From the NCBI RefSeq assembly GCF_001282625.1, contig NZ_CTEJ01000002.1, positions 622,501 through 686,500 on the forward strand: a stretch of DNA of 64,000 nt, in the 5' to 3' direction. Below are positions 47,446 to 56,138 of this stretch, one piece after another; positions within the stretch are counted from its first letter, which is position 1, and the number at the start of each line of letters is the position of its first letter. The notes under the pieces are model-generated. The model worked only from the letters and a program-made list of their open reading frames with translations, ran no database searches and was not told the origin of the DNA. The position numbers were made by a program, and so were the translations under genes. Source of the DNA: Lascolabacillus massiliensis (GTDB lineage Bacteria > Bacteroidota > Bacteroidia > Bacteroidales > Dysgonomonadaceae).

Positions 47446-48783
47446 ATGAGAAGATTAATATATTTTATACTTACTATATTCGGGATTCTCGGCATATACT
47501 CTTGTGCAGAAGAAATAAGTGATCTGCAGCAGGAAGGTAATCCCTCACTGCAAGTAGAGAATCAGTTTACAAACGTACACTTTGGTGATGTTTTATCATT
47601 TACAGCAACGGTGAGTGATAACATCCCCCTCTCTACTCTAACAGCAATTCTTTACTTTGGTGAAGAAGAGGTTGAAAGAACAACTATACGAACAAAAGAG
47701 AATGGTGTGTATTCAGGTGAGATTACTGTTCCTTTCCTCAAGGATATACCTGATGGAACGGCAACTTTGGAGTTTGTATTGCTTAATACAACTCTTAAAA
47801 GCGTTATTCAAACTTTTGATATTCCTATTACAAGAGCATCTTACCCATACCTCATACTTGTTACAGCTGATGGCTCATATCCAATGATTCCTACAGGTGT
47901 GCCTAACGAGTATGCAGCAACTGAACCATTCCCTTCAACTGAGCTTCCGGCATATATAAAAACACCGATTGTAGATGATAAAGGACAGGAAATTATATTT
48001 GGATGGGAAGCTGGTGCAGTTACTCAGGGTGTATCTGAAAATATACCGTTTGTAAGTCCTACCGGAGGCACTTACTCTGTAACATTTAATACAATGACTT
48101 ATGCCGCAACTCCATTTTTTGAAATACTTCTGAATGGAAATAAGATGATGATGGTTGATAAGCAGAATTATCAGATTGATATAGATCTAACTCAAAATCA
48201 GGAGTTTGAAATTGAGGGACTGGTGGATATTGCCGACTGGTGGATTGATGTTGATTTTTTCACTGAGATCGAAACTGGTAAGTACAGATTCAACCCAATT
48301 AGTGGCAAATATCGTGTAATGGCAAATCTGACTCATAAATACTTTAGAGTGGAGGTGCTTGATGGATCTTCTCCTGCAACTTTAAAGTCCGATGGAACAG
48401 GTGCAGTTTGGGTTATTGGTGATCAGTTAGGGAAACCTTCTTATACCGAGAATCATGTAGGCTGGAATACATCAAATGCTTTATGTATGGCTCCTATTGG
48501 CAATAAAACTTATCAGATGACTCTTGTTGCAGGTGAATCAATAAATGCCAATGAGATTAACTTCAAATTCTTCCATCAAAAAGATTGGGGCGGTGAATTT
48601 GGAAGTGCTACATTATCATCATCAAGTGATATTGTATTTGTTGGAGACGGTAATAACGGCAGAGATAATGGTAACCTTGGTCTTGTAGAAGGTACTACTC
48701 TGGAGGTAGGAGCAACATATGTATTCACTGTTGATCTTTCAGCAGGTAGCAGCAGTGGTGTTCTCACAGTGGTTAAGAAATAG
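47446..48783 (+). CDS. Surface glycan-binding-like lipoprotein (SusE/SusF-position), copy 2
   Basis: A 445-residue lipoprotein (lipobox IYSC). The N-terminal domain (NVHFGDVLSFTATVSDNIPL, STLTAILYFGEEEV) parallels that of copy 1, followed by beta-rich domains and a C-terminal domain (NEINFKFFHQKDWGGEFGSA, TYVFTVDLSAG) that recalls SusE/F carbohydrate-binding modules. It is the last gene of the susC transcript: a strong terminator follows 30 nt after the stop. It probably binds beta-glucan at the surface; not demonstrated. Confidence 0.78.
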   Translation: MRRLIYFILTIFGILGIYSCAEEISDLQQEGNPSLQVENQFTNVHFGDVLSFTATVSDNIPLSTLTAILYFGEEEVERTTIRTKENGVYSGEITVPFLKDIPDGTATLEFVLLNTTLKSVIQTFDIPITRASYPYLILVTADGSYPMIPTGVPNEYAATEPFPSTELPAYIKTPIVDDKGQEIIFGWEAGAVTQGVSENIPFVSPTGGTYSVTFNTMTYAATPFFEILLNGNKMMMVDKQNYQIDIDLTQNQEFEIEGLVDIADWWIDVDFFTEIETGKYRFNPISGKYRVMANLTHKYFRVEVLDGSSPATLKSDGTGAVWVIGDQLGKPSYTENHVGWNTSNALCMAPIGNKTYQMTLVAGESINANEINFKFFHQKDWGGEFGSATLSSSSDIVFVGDGNNGRDNGNLGLVEGTTLEVGATYVFTVDLSAGSSSGVLTVVKK

Positions 48784-48812
48784 TACTTATTGAGATATTC
48801 AATCATGGTACT

Positions 48813-48854
48813 CACTCCGACTTTTTACAGAAGTAGAAAGTCGGAGTGTTTTTT
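48813..48854 (+). terminator. Strong terminator ending the susCD-GH30 operon
   Basis: A 12-bp perfect stem, CACTCCGACTTT (48813-48824) with AAAGTCGGAGTG (48837-48848), a 12-nt loop and six T (48849-48854). It separates the first PUL transcript from the GH9-epimerase-GH16 part. Confidence 0.92.
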
Positions 48855-48891
48855 ATACAACTGATTACTACCAATTAATCAAATAATTATA

Positions 48892-48899
48892 TAAATTTG
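48892..48899 (+). promoter_or_regulatory. Putative -7 box (TAAATTTG) for the GH9 gene
   Basis: Matches TAnnTTTG, 43 nt before the ATG at 48943 and just past the terminator at 48813-48854. It supports a separate transcript read by the housekeeping sigma. Confidence 0.5.
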
Positions 48900-48942
48900 T
48901 TCATCTGAGAAATAATACCAACACATTAAAGACAACAATTAT

Positions 48943-51468
48943 ATGAACAAAAGGCTTCTACTGAATTTAACCTCTATTTTTCTTTGCCTCTTCACAGTGT
49001 CCATTCGTGCTCAGGAATTTAAGCTGACTCCATCCGAATACTTCCAAAACAGGGGAGTAGACATGATGGTTTATGATGATATCTATCCTGAAGGTCACCA
49101 GGGAGGTTTATCACTAATTATGCATGGAAATCGTGTGGCTACCAATGGTGATATCCGATTAGAACCAACACCGGGACAATGGCAGCCTGTACCAGTACAA
49201 CGCAAAAGGGTTGTTGATCATAGTTCAAATACAATAACAGTGCATTTGAGTTATCCTGATTCTTCTCGTCATCTGACAGGATTTAATCCTATGATATATC
49301 CCGATCTGGTATTTAATTATACTGTAAAAGTCAAAAGTGAGGGTAAGTCAATTATAGTCAGTGTTGACCTGGACCGTCCTATTCCCCCTGAGTTCATTGG
49401 TAAAGTTGGTTTCAATTTGGAACTTTTTCCGGGTGCTCTCTTTGGTAAACCATGGATAATGGATGATAAACAGTCGGGTATATTTCCACAACAGCCAAAT
49501 GGCCCTACCAGCATCATACATACAAATCATAATCATACAGGTAATTTCAACAAAACCGGGAAAGCATCTGTTGACCAGCTTGCAGGAGAAGGATACAGTC
49601 CCATTATAGCTGACGATATTGTATCCGAGCCATATGCTACAGGCAAACGTTTTGTTGTCCGACCCGATGATCCATATAATAATTACACAATTGAATCGTT
49701 AAGAACAGAACTAAAATTATATGATGGGAGGATGAATCACAACAATGGATGGTTTGTCGTTAGAAGTGAAGTTCCTGAAGGAATAACAAAAGAAGCAATC
49801 AAATGGGTAATTACACCAAATGTTGTTGAAGATTGGCTATATACACCTGTTGTACAAACCTCACAGGTAGGATATCATCCAAATCAACCTAAAGTAGCTG
49901 TTATCGAGCTGGATAAAAAGGATATAGGTCGCGACACTCCTGTTTTATACAAGATTACTTCTGATGGAGTAAAAGAGATATTTAAAGATGATGGTAAAAA
50001 ATGGGGTGAATTCTTACGTTACAGCTATTTAAAATTTGATTTTTCAGATATCAAAGAAGAAGGTTTATACCAGGTTATTTACGGTGATTCAAAATCAAGC
50101 ATCTTTAGAATATCAAAGGATATATATGACAGAGGAGTCTGGCAACCGGTACTTGAGTACTTCCTACCTGTTCAAATGTGCCATATGAGAGTAAACGAGA
50201 AGTATCGTGTTTGGCATGATCTGTGTCACTTTGACGATGCTCGGATGGCTCCTGTTGATTTCAACCATATTGATGGTTATGTACAGGGGCCGTCAACACT
50301 TACTAAGTTCAATCCGGGTGATTTTGTACCAGGTCTGAATATAGGAGGCTGGCATGATGCTGGTGACTTTGACTTAAGAGTAGAATCTCAGGCGGGTGAA
50401 ACCTATATTTTAACCTTAGCTTATGAGGCTTTTAATGTAGATTATGATGTTACAACTATTGATCAGCACTCACGTATAACAGAGATTCATCAGCCAGACG
50501 GGAAGCCTGATCTGCTGCAACAGATTGAAAATGGAACATTGTCTGTTGTTGGAGCTTACCGTTCACTGGGTCGTTTATACAGGGGGATAATCACTAACAG
50601 TCTGCGTGATTATGTTCTTCTTGGAGATGCGTCTGCTATGACTGATAATGAGATTGGTAATAATGATGACCGATGGGTGTTTACTGAGAATAATCCCGCC
50701 AGAGAACTGACTACTGCAGCAAATGTGGCTGCTGCATCAAGGGCATTGAAAGGTTTTAATGATACTCTAAGCATTCAGGCTATAGAGTGCGCCAAGGAGA
50801 TTTATGAAATCACAGAGGAGAATAATCGCTCTAAATCAGCAAAGGTGCATGCTGCTGTTGAACTATATCTTACAACCGGTGATGTTAAATATAAAGAGTG
50901 GCTTCTCAAAGAAACAGATTATATAGTAAAAAATATAAATAGTTTAGGTTGGTTTCTTGGAAGAGCAGAAAAGAGAATTAACGATACTGCATTCTCTAAA
51001 GCTATTGAACAATCACTGCATAGTCTGAAAAATAACCTGGACACTCAAGCCGCTGAAACACCTTACGGAATTCCTTACCGCCCGCACATCTGGGGAGCCG
51101 GATGGAATATTCAGGAGTTCGGATTCAAACACTATTTTCTACATAAGTCATATCCTGATATTTTTGGAACTGAATATATTTACAATGCACTTAACTTCAT
51201 CTTAGGATGTCATCCAGGATCTAACACTGCATCATTTGCTTCGGGTATTGGAGTAAATTCAGCAACAGTTGGATACGGTTTAAACAGAGCTGACTGGTCA
51301 TATATTCCTGGGGGTGTTATTTCAGGTACAGCATTGATTCGACCTGACTTTCCCGAATTACTTGAGTTTCCTTTTTTGTGGCAACAGGTTGAATATGTAA
51401 TGGGAGGAGGGTCTTCACACTATATGTTTCTTGTTTTGGCAGCACAGCAATTATTGACAGAACAATAA
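48943..51468 (+). CDS. GH9 glycoside hydrolase with extra N-terminal domain
   Basis: An 841-residue secreted enzyme with signal peptide (MNKRLLLNLTSIFLCLFT...RAQE). Residues about 25-300 form a beta-rich domain I cannot name. About 305-395 is the CelD-type Ig domain (TSQVGYHPNQPKVAVIELD). The (alpha/alpha)6 catalytic domain follows, with GGWHDAGDFD (Asp472 and Asp475) and the acid Glu817 in WQQVEYVMGGG. GH9 enzymes cleave beta-glucosidic links; endoglucanase, beta-glucosidase or exo-glucosaminidase activity cannot be separated by eye. It is followed after 45 nt by the broken epimerase gene. Confidence 0.88.
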   Translation: MNKRLLLNLTSIFLCLFTVSIRAQEFKLTPSEYFQNRGVDMMVYDDIYPEGHQGGLSLIMHGNRVATNGDIRLEPTPGQWQPVPVQRKRVVDHSSNTITVHLSYPDSSRHLTGFNPMIYPDLVFNYTVKVKSEGKSIIVSVDLDRPIPPEFIGKVGFNLELFPGALFGKPWIMDDKQSGIFPQQPNGPTSIIHTNHNHTGNFNKTGKASVDQLAGEGYSPIIADDIVSEPYATGKRFVVRPDDPYNNYTIESLRTELKLYDGRMNHNNGWFVVRSEVPEGITKEAIKWVITPNVVEDWLYTPVVQTSQVGYHPNQPKVAVIELDKKDIGRDTPVLYKITSDGVKEIFKDDGKKWGEFLRYSYLKFDFSDIKEEGLYQVIYGDSKSSIFRISKDIYDRGVWQPVLEYFLPVQMCHMRVNEKYRVWHDLCHFDDARMAPVDFNHIDGYVQGPSTLTKFNPGDFVPGLNIGGWHDAGDFDLRVESQAGETYILTLAYEAFNVDYDVTTIDQHSRITEIHQPDGKPDLLQQIENGTLSVVGAYRSLGRLYRGIITNSLRDYVLLGDASAMTDNEIGNNDDRWVFTENNPARELTTAANVAAASRALKGFNDTLSIQAIECAKEIYEITEENNRSKSAKVHAAVELYLTTGDVKYKEWLLKETDYIVKNINSLGWFLGRAEKRINDTAFSKAIEQSLHSLKNNLDTQAAETPYGIPYRPHIWGAGWNIQEFGFKHYFLHKSYPDIFGTEYIYNALNFILGCHPGSNTASFASGIGVNSATVGYGLNRADWSYIPGGVISGTALIRPDFPELLEFPFLWQQVEYVMGGGSSHYMFLVLAAQQLLTEQ

Positions 51469-51513
51469 GTCTTTTACGAGATAGCGTTATCTAATCTCAT
51501 TGAGAAATATGTA

Positions 51514-52773
51514 ATGAAAAAATATTTGTTATTATTTCTAGTAGCTGTACATTGCATTTCTTATGCACAAGAAATCGGCTCATCAGAGAAACTAAATCAT
51601 TTAGTTTTATCTGTTGAGGAAAATTTATATGATAATGTAATACCATTTTAGCTTAACTACAGTATAGATAGTATTAATGGAGGGTTTTACGGAATGGTTG
51701 ATTCTGAGGGGAATGGAAATCCCGAAACAGAAAGAGGCTTAATACTGAATTCTCGCATTCTTTGGACATTTTCATCTCTTTATTTTAAAGATAGGGATGA
51801 ACGCTTTCTCTCAGTTGCTGACAGAGCCTATAGCTATATTGAAGATAATTTTATAGATATAGTATATGGAGGCGCTGTTTATACAGTTGACAATACTGGC
51901 AACTGGATAAATGAAATAAAAAGCATATATGCCAATTCATTTCTTATCTATGGGCTATCTGAATATGTGATGGCAACAGGTAACAGGTCGGCATTAGAAC
52001 ATGCTAAAAACACATTCCTAAGATTAGAAGAGCATGCTCATGACACATTATATGGAGGTTATGGGGAAATTTACAACAGAGACTGGTCGCCTGTTACTGA
52101 TAGCTCAATAAATGAGATTGGAGATGCAGCAAAAACTATGAATACGAGTTTACATATAATAGAGGCTCTCACAAATCTATACAGGGTATGGCAATCTCCT
52201 GTTGTTAAGGATCGATTGCAAGAAATGATTATCCTCACTCTTGAAAAGATAATAAATCCAGAAACTAATCGTCTATACTATTTTTTTGACCATGATTGGA
52301 AAAGTATTACTAATATTAAATCTTATGGTCATGATATTGAATGTTCATGGCTAATGCTCGAAGCTGCTGAAGTATTGGGTGATATAGAACTTATTGAAAA
52401 AGTGGAGAAAGCGTCAATTGCTATGGCTGAATCTACATTAGAAGCATTAAATAAGAATGGTAGTTTGACAAATGAATCGGTTGATGGTGTTAATTCAATA
52501 TCGCTGCAATGGTGGGTACAGGCTGAAGCAGTTGTCGGTTTCATAAATGCTTGGGAGTTGACAAAAGATGATGTATGGATTGACCATACACTATCTGCCT
52601 GGAAGTTTACTGAAGAGAATTTTGTAGATAAAGAGTATGGTGAATGGTTCTGGGGATTTGGAAATGATGGGCAGCTCAACACAACAGCACCTAAAATTTC
52701 AGCCTGGAAATGTCCATATCATAATAGTCGAATGAGTTTAGAGGTACTACGCCGACTCTCTAGATACAGTTAA
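51514..52773 (+). pseudogene. Cellobiose/mannobiose 2-epimerase-like (AGE family) gene with in-frame amber stop
   Basis: Reading from the ATG at 51514 gives a signal peptide (MKKYLLLFLVAVHCISYAQE) and then LYDNVIPF, a TAG at 51649-51651, then LNYSIDSINGGFYGMVD in the same frame to the stop at 52773. Relatives have Trp after IPF, so TGG to TAG is the simplest explanation. The rest carries the full (alpha/alpha)6 epimerase pattern: NTSLHIIEALTNLYR, YGHDIECSWLMLE, WWVQAEAVVGF and WKCPYHNSRMSLEV. Intact it would be 419 residues. Most family members are cytoplasmic, so a signal peptide is unusual. Downstream reading could restart at 51694 (ATG), but without export. Confidence 0.85.
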
Positions 52774-52889
52774 TAAACAGCTGTAAATTAACGACATAAC
52801 ATATGTTTACATTTCTGACATAATAGATAAAGAACTCATTCTGTTTACAATATATTCATGAATTGAGTCCTAATCAATTACAATAAGTA

Positions 52890-52897
52890 TATCTTTG
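52890..52897 (+). promoter_or_regulatory. -7 box (TATCTTTG) for the GH16 gene
   Basis: Matches TAnnTTTG, 25 nt before the ATG, giving a leader under 20 nt. It lies in the 149-nt gap after the broken epimerase gene. Confidence 0.55.
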
Positions 52898-52922
52898 ATG
52901 TAATAGTTAAATAAAAGAAGAT

Positions 52923-53717
52923 ATGAAGTACACATCAATAATTGTTATAGTTTTAGTAATGATTTCAGGTTTAGTATCCTGTAACAGCCAAAGGCCAAAA
53001 GAGATAAAAGCAGAATGGAAATTAGTCTGGGAAGAAGATTTCAATGGTTCAGATATTGACTATTCTGTATGGTCGAAAATACCAAGGGGGAAGAGTGACT
53101 GGAATAATTACATGAGTGATTATGACTCACTTTACGAAGTAGCTAACGGCAATCTGATTTTAAGAGGAATAGTTAACAATGTATTACCAAATGATACTGC
53201 ACCTTTTATAACCGGAGGTGTATATACTAAAGATAAGATAGTATTCGGCGAAGGACGTTTAGAAATAAGAGCAAAACTAAATGGAGCTAAAGGTGCATGG
53301 CCTGCTTTCTGGATGCTGCCCGAAGACGCACAATGGCCACATGGAGGTGAGATTGATATTATGGAACGACTTGATTACGATTCAATTGTATATCAGACAG
53401 TTCATACTAATTACACCTATAATTTAAACATAAAAAATCCTCCGAATGGAGCAACTGCCCCTATAAATCCGGAGGATTATAATACATATGCTGTAGAAAA
53501 AAGGAAAGACACTCTGTCCTTTTTCGTAAATAATAATCTTACTTTCCAATATCCAAGAATTGAAACTGATAAAGTGGGACAGTTCCCATTCAATGATCAG
53601 GACTTCTATCTGCTTATAGATATGCAGCTTGGAGGAAGCTGGGTTGGTAAAGTAGATCCCGAAACGCTCCCGGTTGAAATGTATATTGACAGAGTAAGGT
53701 TCTACACAACTCCCTGA
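52923..53717 (+). CDS. GH16 endo-beta-glucanase lipoprotein (laminarinase-like)
   Basis: A 264-residue lipoprotein (lipobox LVSC) with a GH16 jelly-roll: LVWEEDFNGSDIDYSVW, FGEGRLEIRAKLNGAKGAWP, AFWMLP, and the catalytic ExDxxE in GGEIDIMERL (Glu143 nucleophile, Asp145, Glu148 acid/base). The beta-bulge form of the motif fits laminarinase-type (beta-1,3-glucanase) members more than lichenases. As a surface or periplasmic lipoprotein it would supply beta-1,3 cleavage to the locus. Its end overlaps the convergent gdhA stop by 16 nt. Confidence 0.9.
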   Translation: MKYTSIIVIVLVMISGLVSCNSQRPKEIKAEWKLVWEEDFNGSDIDYSVWSKIPRGKSDWNNYMSDYDSLYEVANGNLILRGIVNNVLPNDTAPFITGGVYTKDKIVFGEGRLEIRAKLNGAKGAWPAFWMLPEDAQWPHGGEIDIMERLDYDSIVYQTVHTNYTYNLNIKNPPNGATAPINPEDYNTYAVEKRKDTLSFFVNNNLTFQYPRIETDKVGQFPFNDQDFYLLIDMQLGGSWVGKVDPETLPVEMYIDRVRFYTTP

Positions 53718-55039
53718 GCCATCATTGCATCAGCAACTTTCATAAATCCGGCAATGTTAGCTCCCTTTACGTAGTTGATATAATCACCTTCCTTGCCATA
53801 GGCAGCGCATTGCTGGTGAATGTTATTCATTATCTGACGCAGCCATCTGTCCACTTCATCATTATCCCATGACAAATGCATTGCATTTTGAGTCATCTCT
53901 AATCCTGAACATGCAACACCACCGCCATTTACAGCTTTACCAGGTGCAAACAGCATCTCGTTCTCAGTAAAGAAATCCACTGCCTCTGATGTACAACCCA
54001 TGTTGGACACCTCAGCAACAAGAATTACACCATTACTTTTCAGTTGTTTAGCATCTTCTAGATTTAGTTCATTCTGAATTGCACATGGAAGAGCTATATC
54101 TACTTTGCACTCCCACGGCTTCTTACCCGGGTAGAATTTAGCACTTGGAAACTCATCAGCATAAGGAGCTACAATATCCTCTCCCGAATTGCGCAGTTCA
54201 AGCATATATTCAATCTTCTCTGGTGTATTAATACCCTCTTCGTCATAAATATAACCATCAGGACCAGAAATTGTCACCACTTTTGCACCCAGTTCTGTTG
54301 CTTTCGTAACAGCGCCCCATGCCACGTTTCCAAAACCAGAAACAGCTACTGTCTTACCTCTTAAGCCTATATGAAACTCATCACACATTTTCTGAACAAA
54401 ATAGAGAGCTCCGAAACCAGTAGCCTCAGGACGCAATTTTGAACCACCGAAAGAGAGACCCTTTCCTGTGAAAGTACCAGTATGCTCACGGGCAAGTTTT
54501 TTGTACATACCGTACATATAGCCAACTTCTCTGGCACCTACTCCAATATCACCTGCAGGAACATCAGTATCAGGACCAATAACTCTCCAAAGTTCCATTA
54601 CAAAAGATTGGCAAAAACGCATTATTTCGGCCTGTGACCTCCCTTTAGGTGCAAAGTCAGAACCACCTTTACCACCACCCATAGGCAATGTTGTGAGTGC
54701 ATTCTTAAATGTTTGCTCAAACCCTAAGAACTTCAGTGAAGATAAAGATACTGATGGATGGAAACGTATTCCTCCCTTGTATGGACCAATAGCACCGTTG
54801 AACTGTACACGATACCCAATGTTCACATGTACTTTGCCATTGTCATCAACCCATGGTACACGAAATGTGAAAACACGGTCGGGTTCTACTATACGTTCAA
54901 TAATACCGGCTTTTTCAAATTCAGGATGCTGATTATAAACATCCTCAATAGAAACTAATACTTCTCTTACAGCCTGCAAGTACTCCGACTCACCTGGGTG
55001 CTTAGCTTCCAGTTGAGTCATAACATCATTTACTCTCAT
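53702..55039 (-). CDS. gdhA: Glutamate dehydrogenase, hexameric (NADP-type likely)
   Basis: Interconverts glutamate with 2-oxoglutarate and ammonia. The 445-residue length and motifs (GPYKGGIRFHPSVSLSSLKF, LPMGGGKGGSDFAPKG, GDIGVGAREVGYMYG, VAVSGFGNVAWGA, NAMHLSWDNDEVDRWL) are those of the ~450-residue bacterial enzyme. NADP preference is usual for this class but not proven. It is monocistronic with a -7 box upstream, convergent with the GH16 gene and overlapping its stop. Confidence 0.97.
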   Translation of the reverse strand: MRVNDVMTQLEAKHPGESEYLQAVREVLVSIEDVYNQHPEFEKAGIIERIVEPDRVFTFRVPWVDDNGKVHVNIGYRVQFNGAIGPYKGGIRFHPSVSLSSLKFLGFEQTFKNALTTLPMGGGKGGSDFAPKGRSQAEIMRFCQSFVMELWRVIGPDTDVPAGDIGVGAREVGYMYGMYKKLAREHTGTFTGKGLSFGGSKLRPEATGFGALYFVQKMCDEFHIGLRGKTVAVSGFGNVAWGAVTKATELGAKVVTISGPDGYIYDEEGINTPEKIEYMLELRNSGEDIVAPYADEFPSAKFYPGKKPWECKVDIALPCAIQNELNLEDAKQLKSNGVILVAEVSNMGCTSEAVDFFTENEMLFAPGKAVNGGGVACSGLEMTQNAMHLSWDNDEVDRWLRQIMNNIHQQCAAYGKEGDYINYVKGANIAGFMKVADAMMAQGVV

Positions 55040-55072
55040 GTTAAATAGCTTGTTTAATAAATATTATTTTTA

Positions 55073-55080
55073 CAAAAATA
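55073..55080 (-). promoter_or_regulatory. Putative -7 box (TATTTTTG) for gdhA
   Basis: Minus-strand TATTTTTG matches TAnnTTTG and lies 34 nt upstream of the gdhA ATG, in the 266-nt gap shared with trmB. Confidence 0.5.
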
Positions 55081-55258
55081 CACATTACTTCTCAAAATAC
55101 TAAAATTATGATAGTCAAAAACTGTTTTGGTTCACTTTTTATCTATTTGAGCTAACTTATCAATGGTATATACATCTAAATTAAAGCTTAAATGTAGTCA
55201 ATTTTAAATCTACCTGTTAATCAATAATCGAAAATTTCTGTTTTTAACGTTTAAATGT

Positions 55259-55266
55259 TACTTTTG
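55259..55266 (+). promoter_or_regulatory. Putative -7 box (TACTTTTG) for trmB
   Basis: Matches TAnnTTTG, 39 nt before the trmB ATG. Upstream T-rich sequence (55235-55245) could be a weak -33 element. Confidence 0.55.
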
Positions 55267-55305
55267 CTATGTATTTGTTTAGCAGTTAATCGAATTTAGT
55301 CTCAA

Positions 55306-56061
55306 ATGGCAAAAAACAAACTAGCCAAATTCGCCGAGATGGCAACGTACAGCAATGTATTTCAATATTCCTTTAAAACATTGGAAACAGAGGGCTTCCC
55401 TCTAAAGGGTAAATGGAATACCCATTTTAAAAACAACAATCCAATTATACTTGAACTTGGCTGTGGTAAAGGAGAGTACACAGTTGGCCTTGCTCGTAAG
55501 TTTCCAGACAAAAACTTTATAGGCATTGATATCAAAGGAGCTCGTATCTGGAAAGGTGCTACTGAAGCCCTCAATGATAATCTTGATAATGTTGCATTCA
55601 TCCGCACTCATATTGAGATGATAAACTATTTCTTCTCAGATAATGAGGTTTCAGAGATTTGGATTACCTTCCCTGATCCGCAAATGAAGAAAGTAAACAA
55701 ACGTCTGACTTCAACCAGATTCATGAAAGAATATTGCAAAATACTCAAGGACAATGGTGTTATACATCTTAAAACCGACAGTAATTTCCTTTATAGTTAT
55801 ACAAGTGCAATGATTAAGGAGAATCAGCTAAATGTGCTTTTTGATACTGACGATCTGTACAACTCTGTCCCTGAGGATGACATATTAGGAATTCAGACAT
55901 TCTATGAACAACAGTGGCTAGAACGCGGTTTATCTATTAAATATATCAAATTTATCTGCAAGGAGAAGACCGACTGGATAGAACCAGATATAGAAATCGA
56001 AAAAGATAACTACCGCAGCTTCGGAAGAAGCAGGAGAAACATAAATGAAAACAAAGATTAA
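55306..56061 (+). CDS. trmB: tRNA (guanine-N7-)-methyltransferase
   Basis: Methylates G46 of tRNA with SAM. The 251-residue protein has the SAM motif [29 protein letters not shown], and the active-site motif [20 protein letters not shown]. The C-terminal part is charged. It precedes the Mrp gene by 77 nt on the same strand. Confidence 0.95.
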   Translation: MAKNKLAKFAEMATYSNVFQYSFKTLETEGFPLKGKWNTHFKNNNPIILELGCGKGEYTVGLARKFPDKNFIGIDIKGARIWKGATEALNDNLDNVAFIRTHIEMINYFFSDNEVSEIWITFPDPQMKKVNKRLTSTRFMKEYCKILKDNGVIHLKTDSNFLYSYTSAMIKENQLNVLFDTDDLYNSVPEDDILGIQTFYEQQWLERGLSIKYIKFICKEKTDWIEPDIEIEKDNYRSFGRSRRNINENKD

Positions 56062-56138
56062 TAAGATATTCAGGCTGATATGATCATTAAATACACAGCG
56101 TCAGTTAAATTGAATATTCAAATTGAAAACTTATAATT

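Noticed and set aside
51694-52773. Treating the ATG 51694 frame as a complete epimerase gene
   Set aside because: It lacks the signal peptide and the first helices, while the upstream frame is open and in register apart from one TAG; a disrupted longer gene explains it better.
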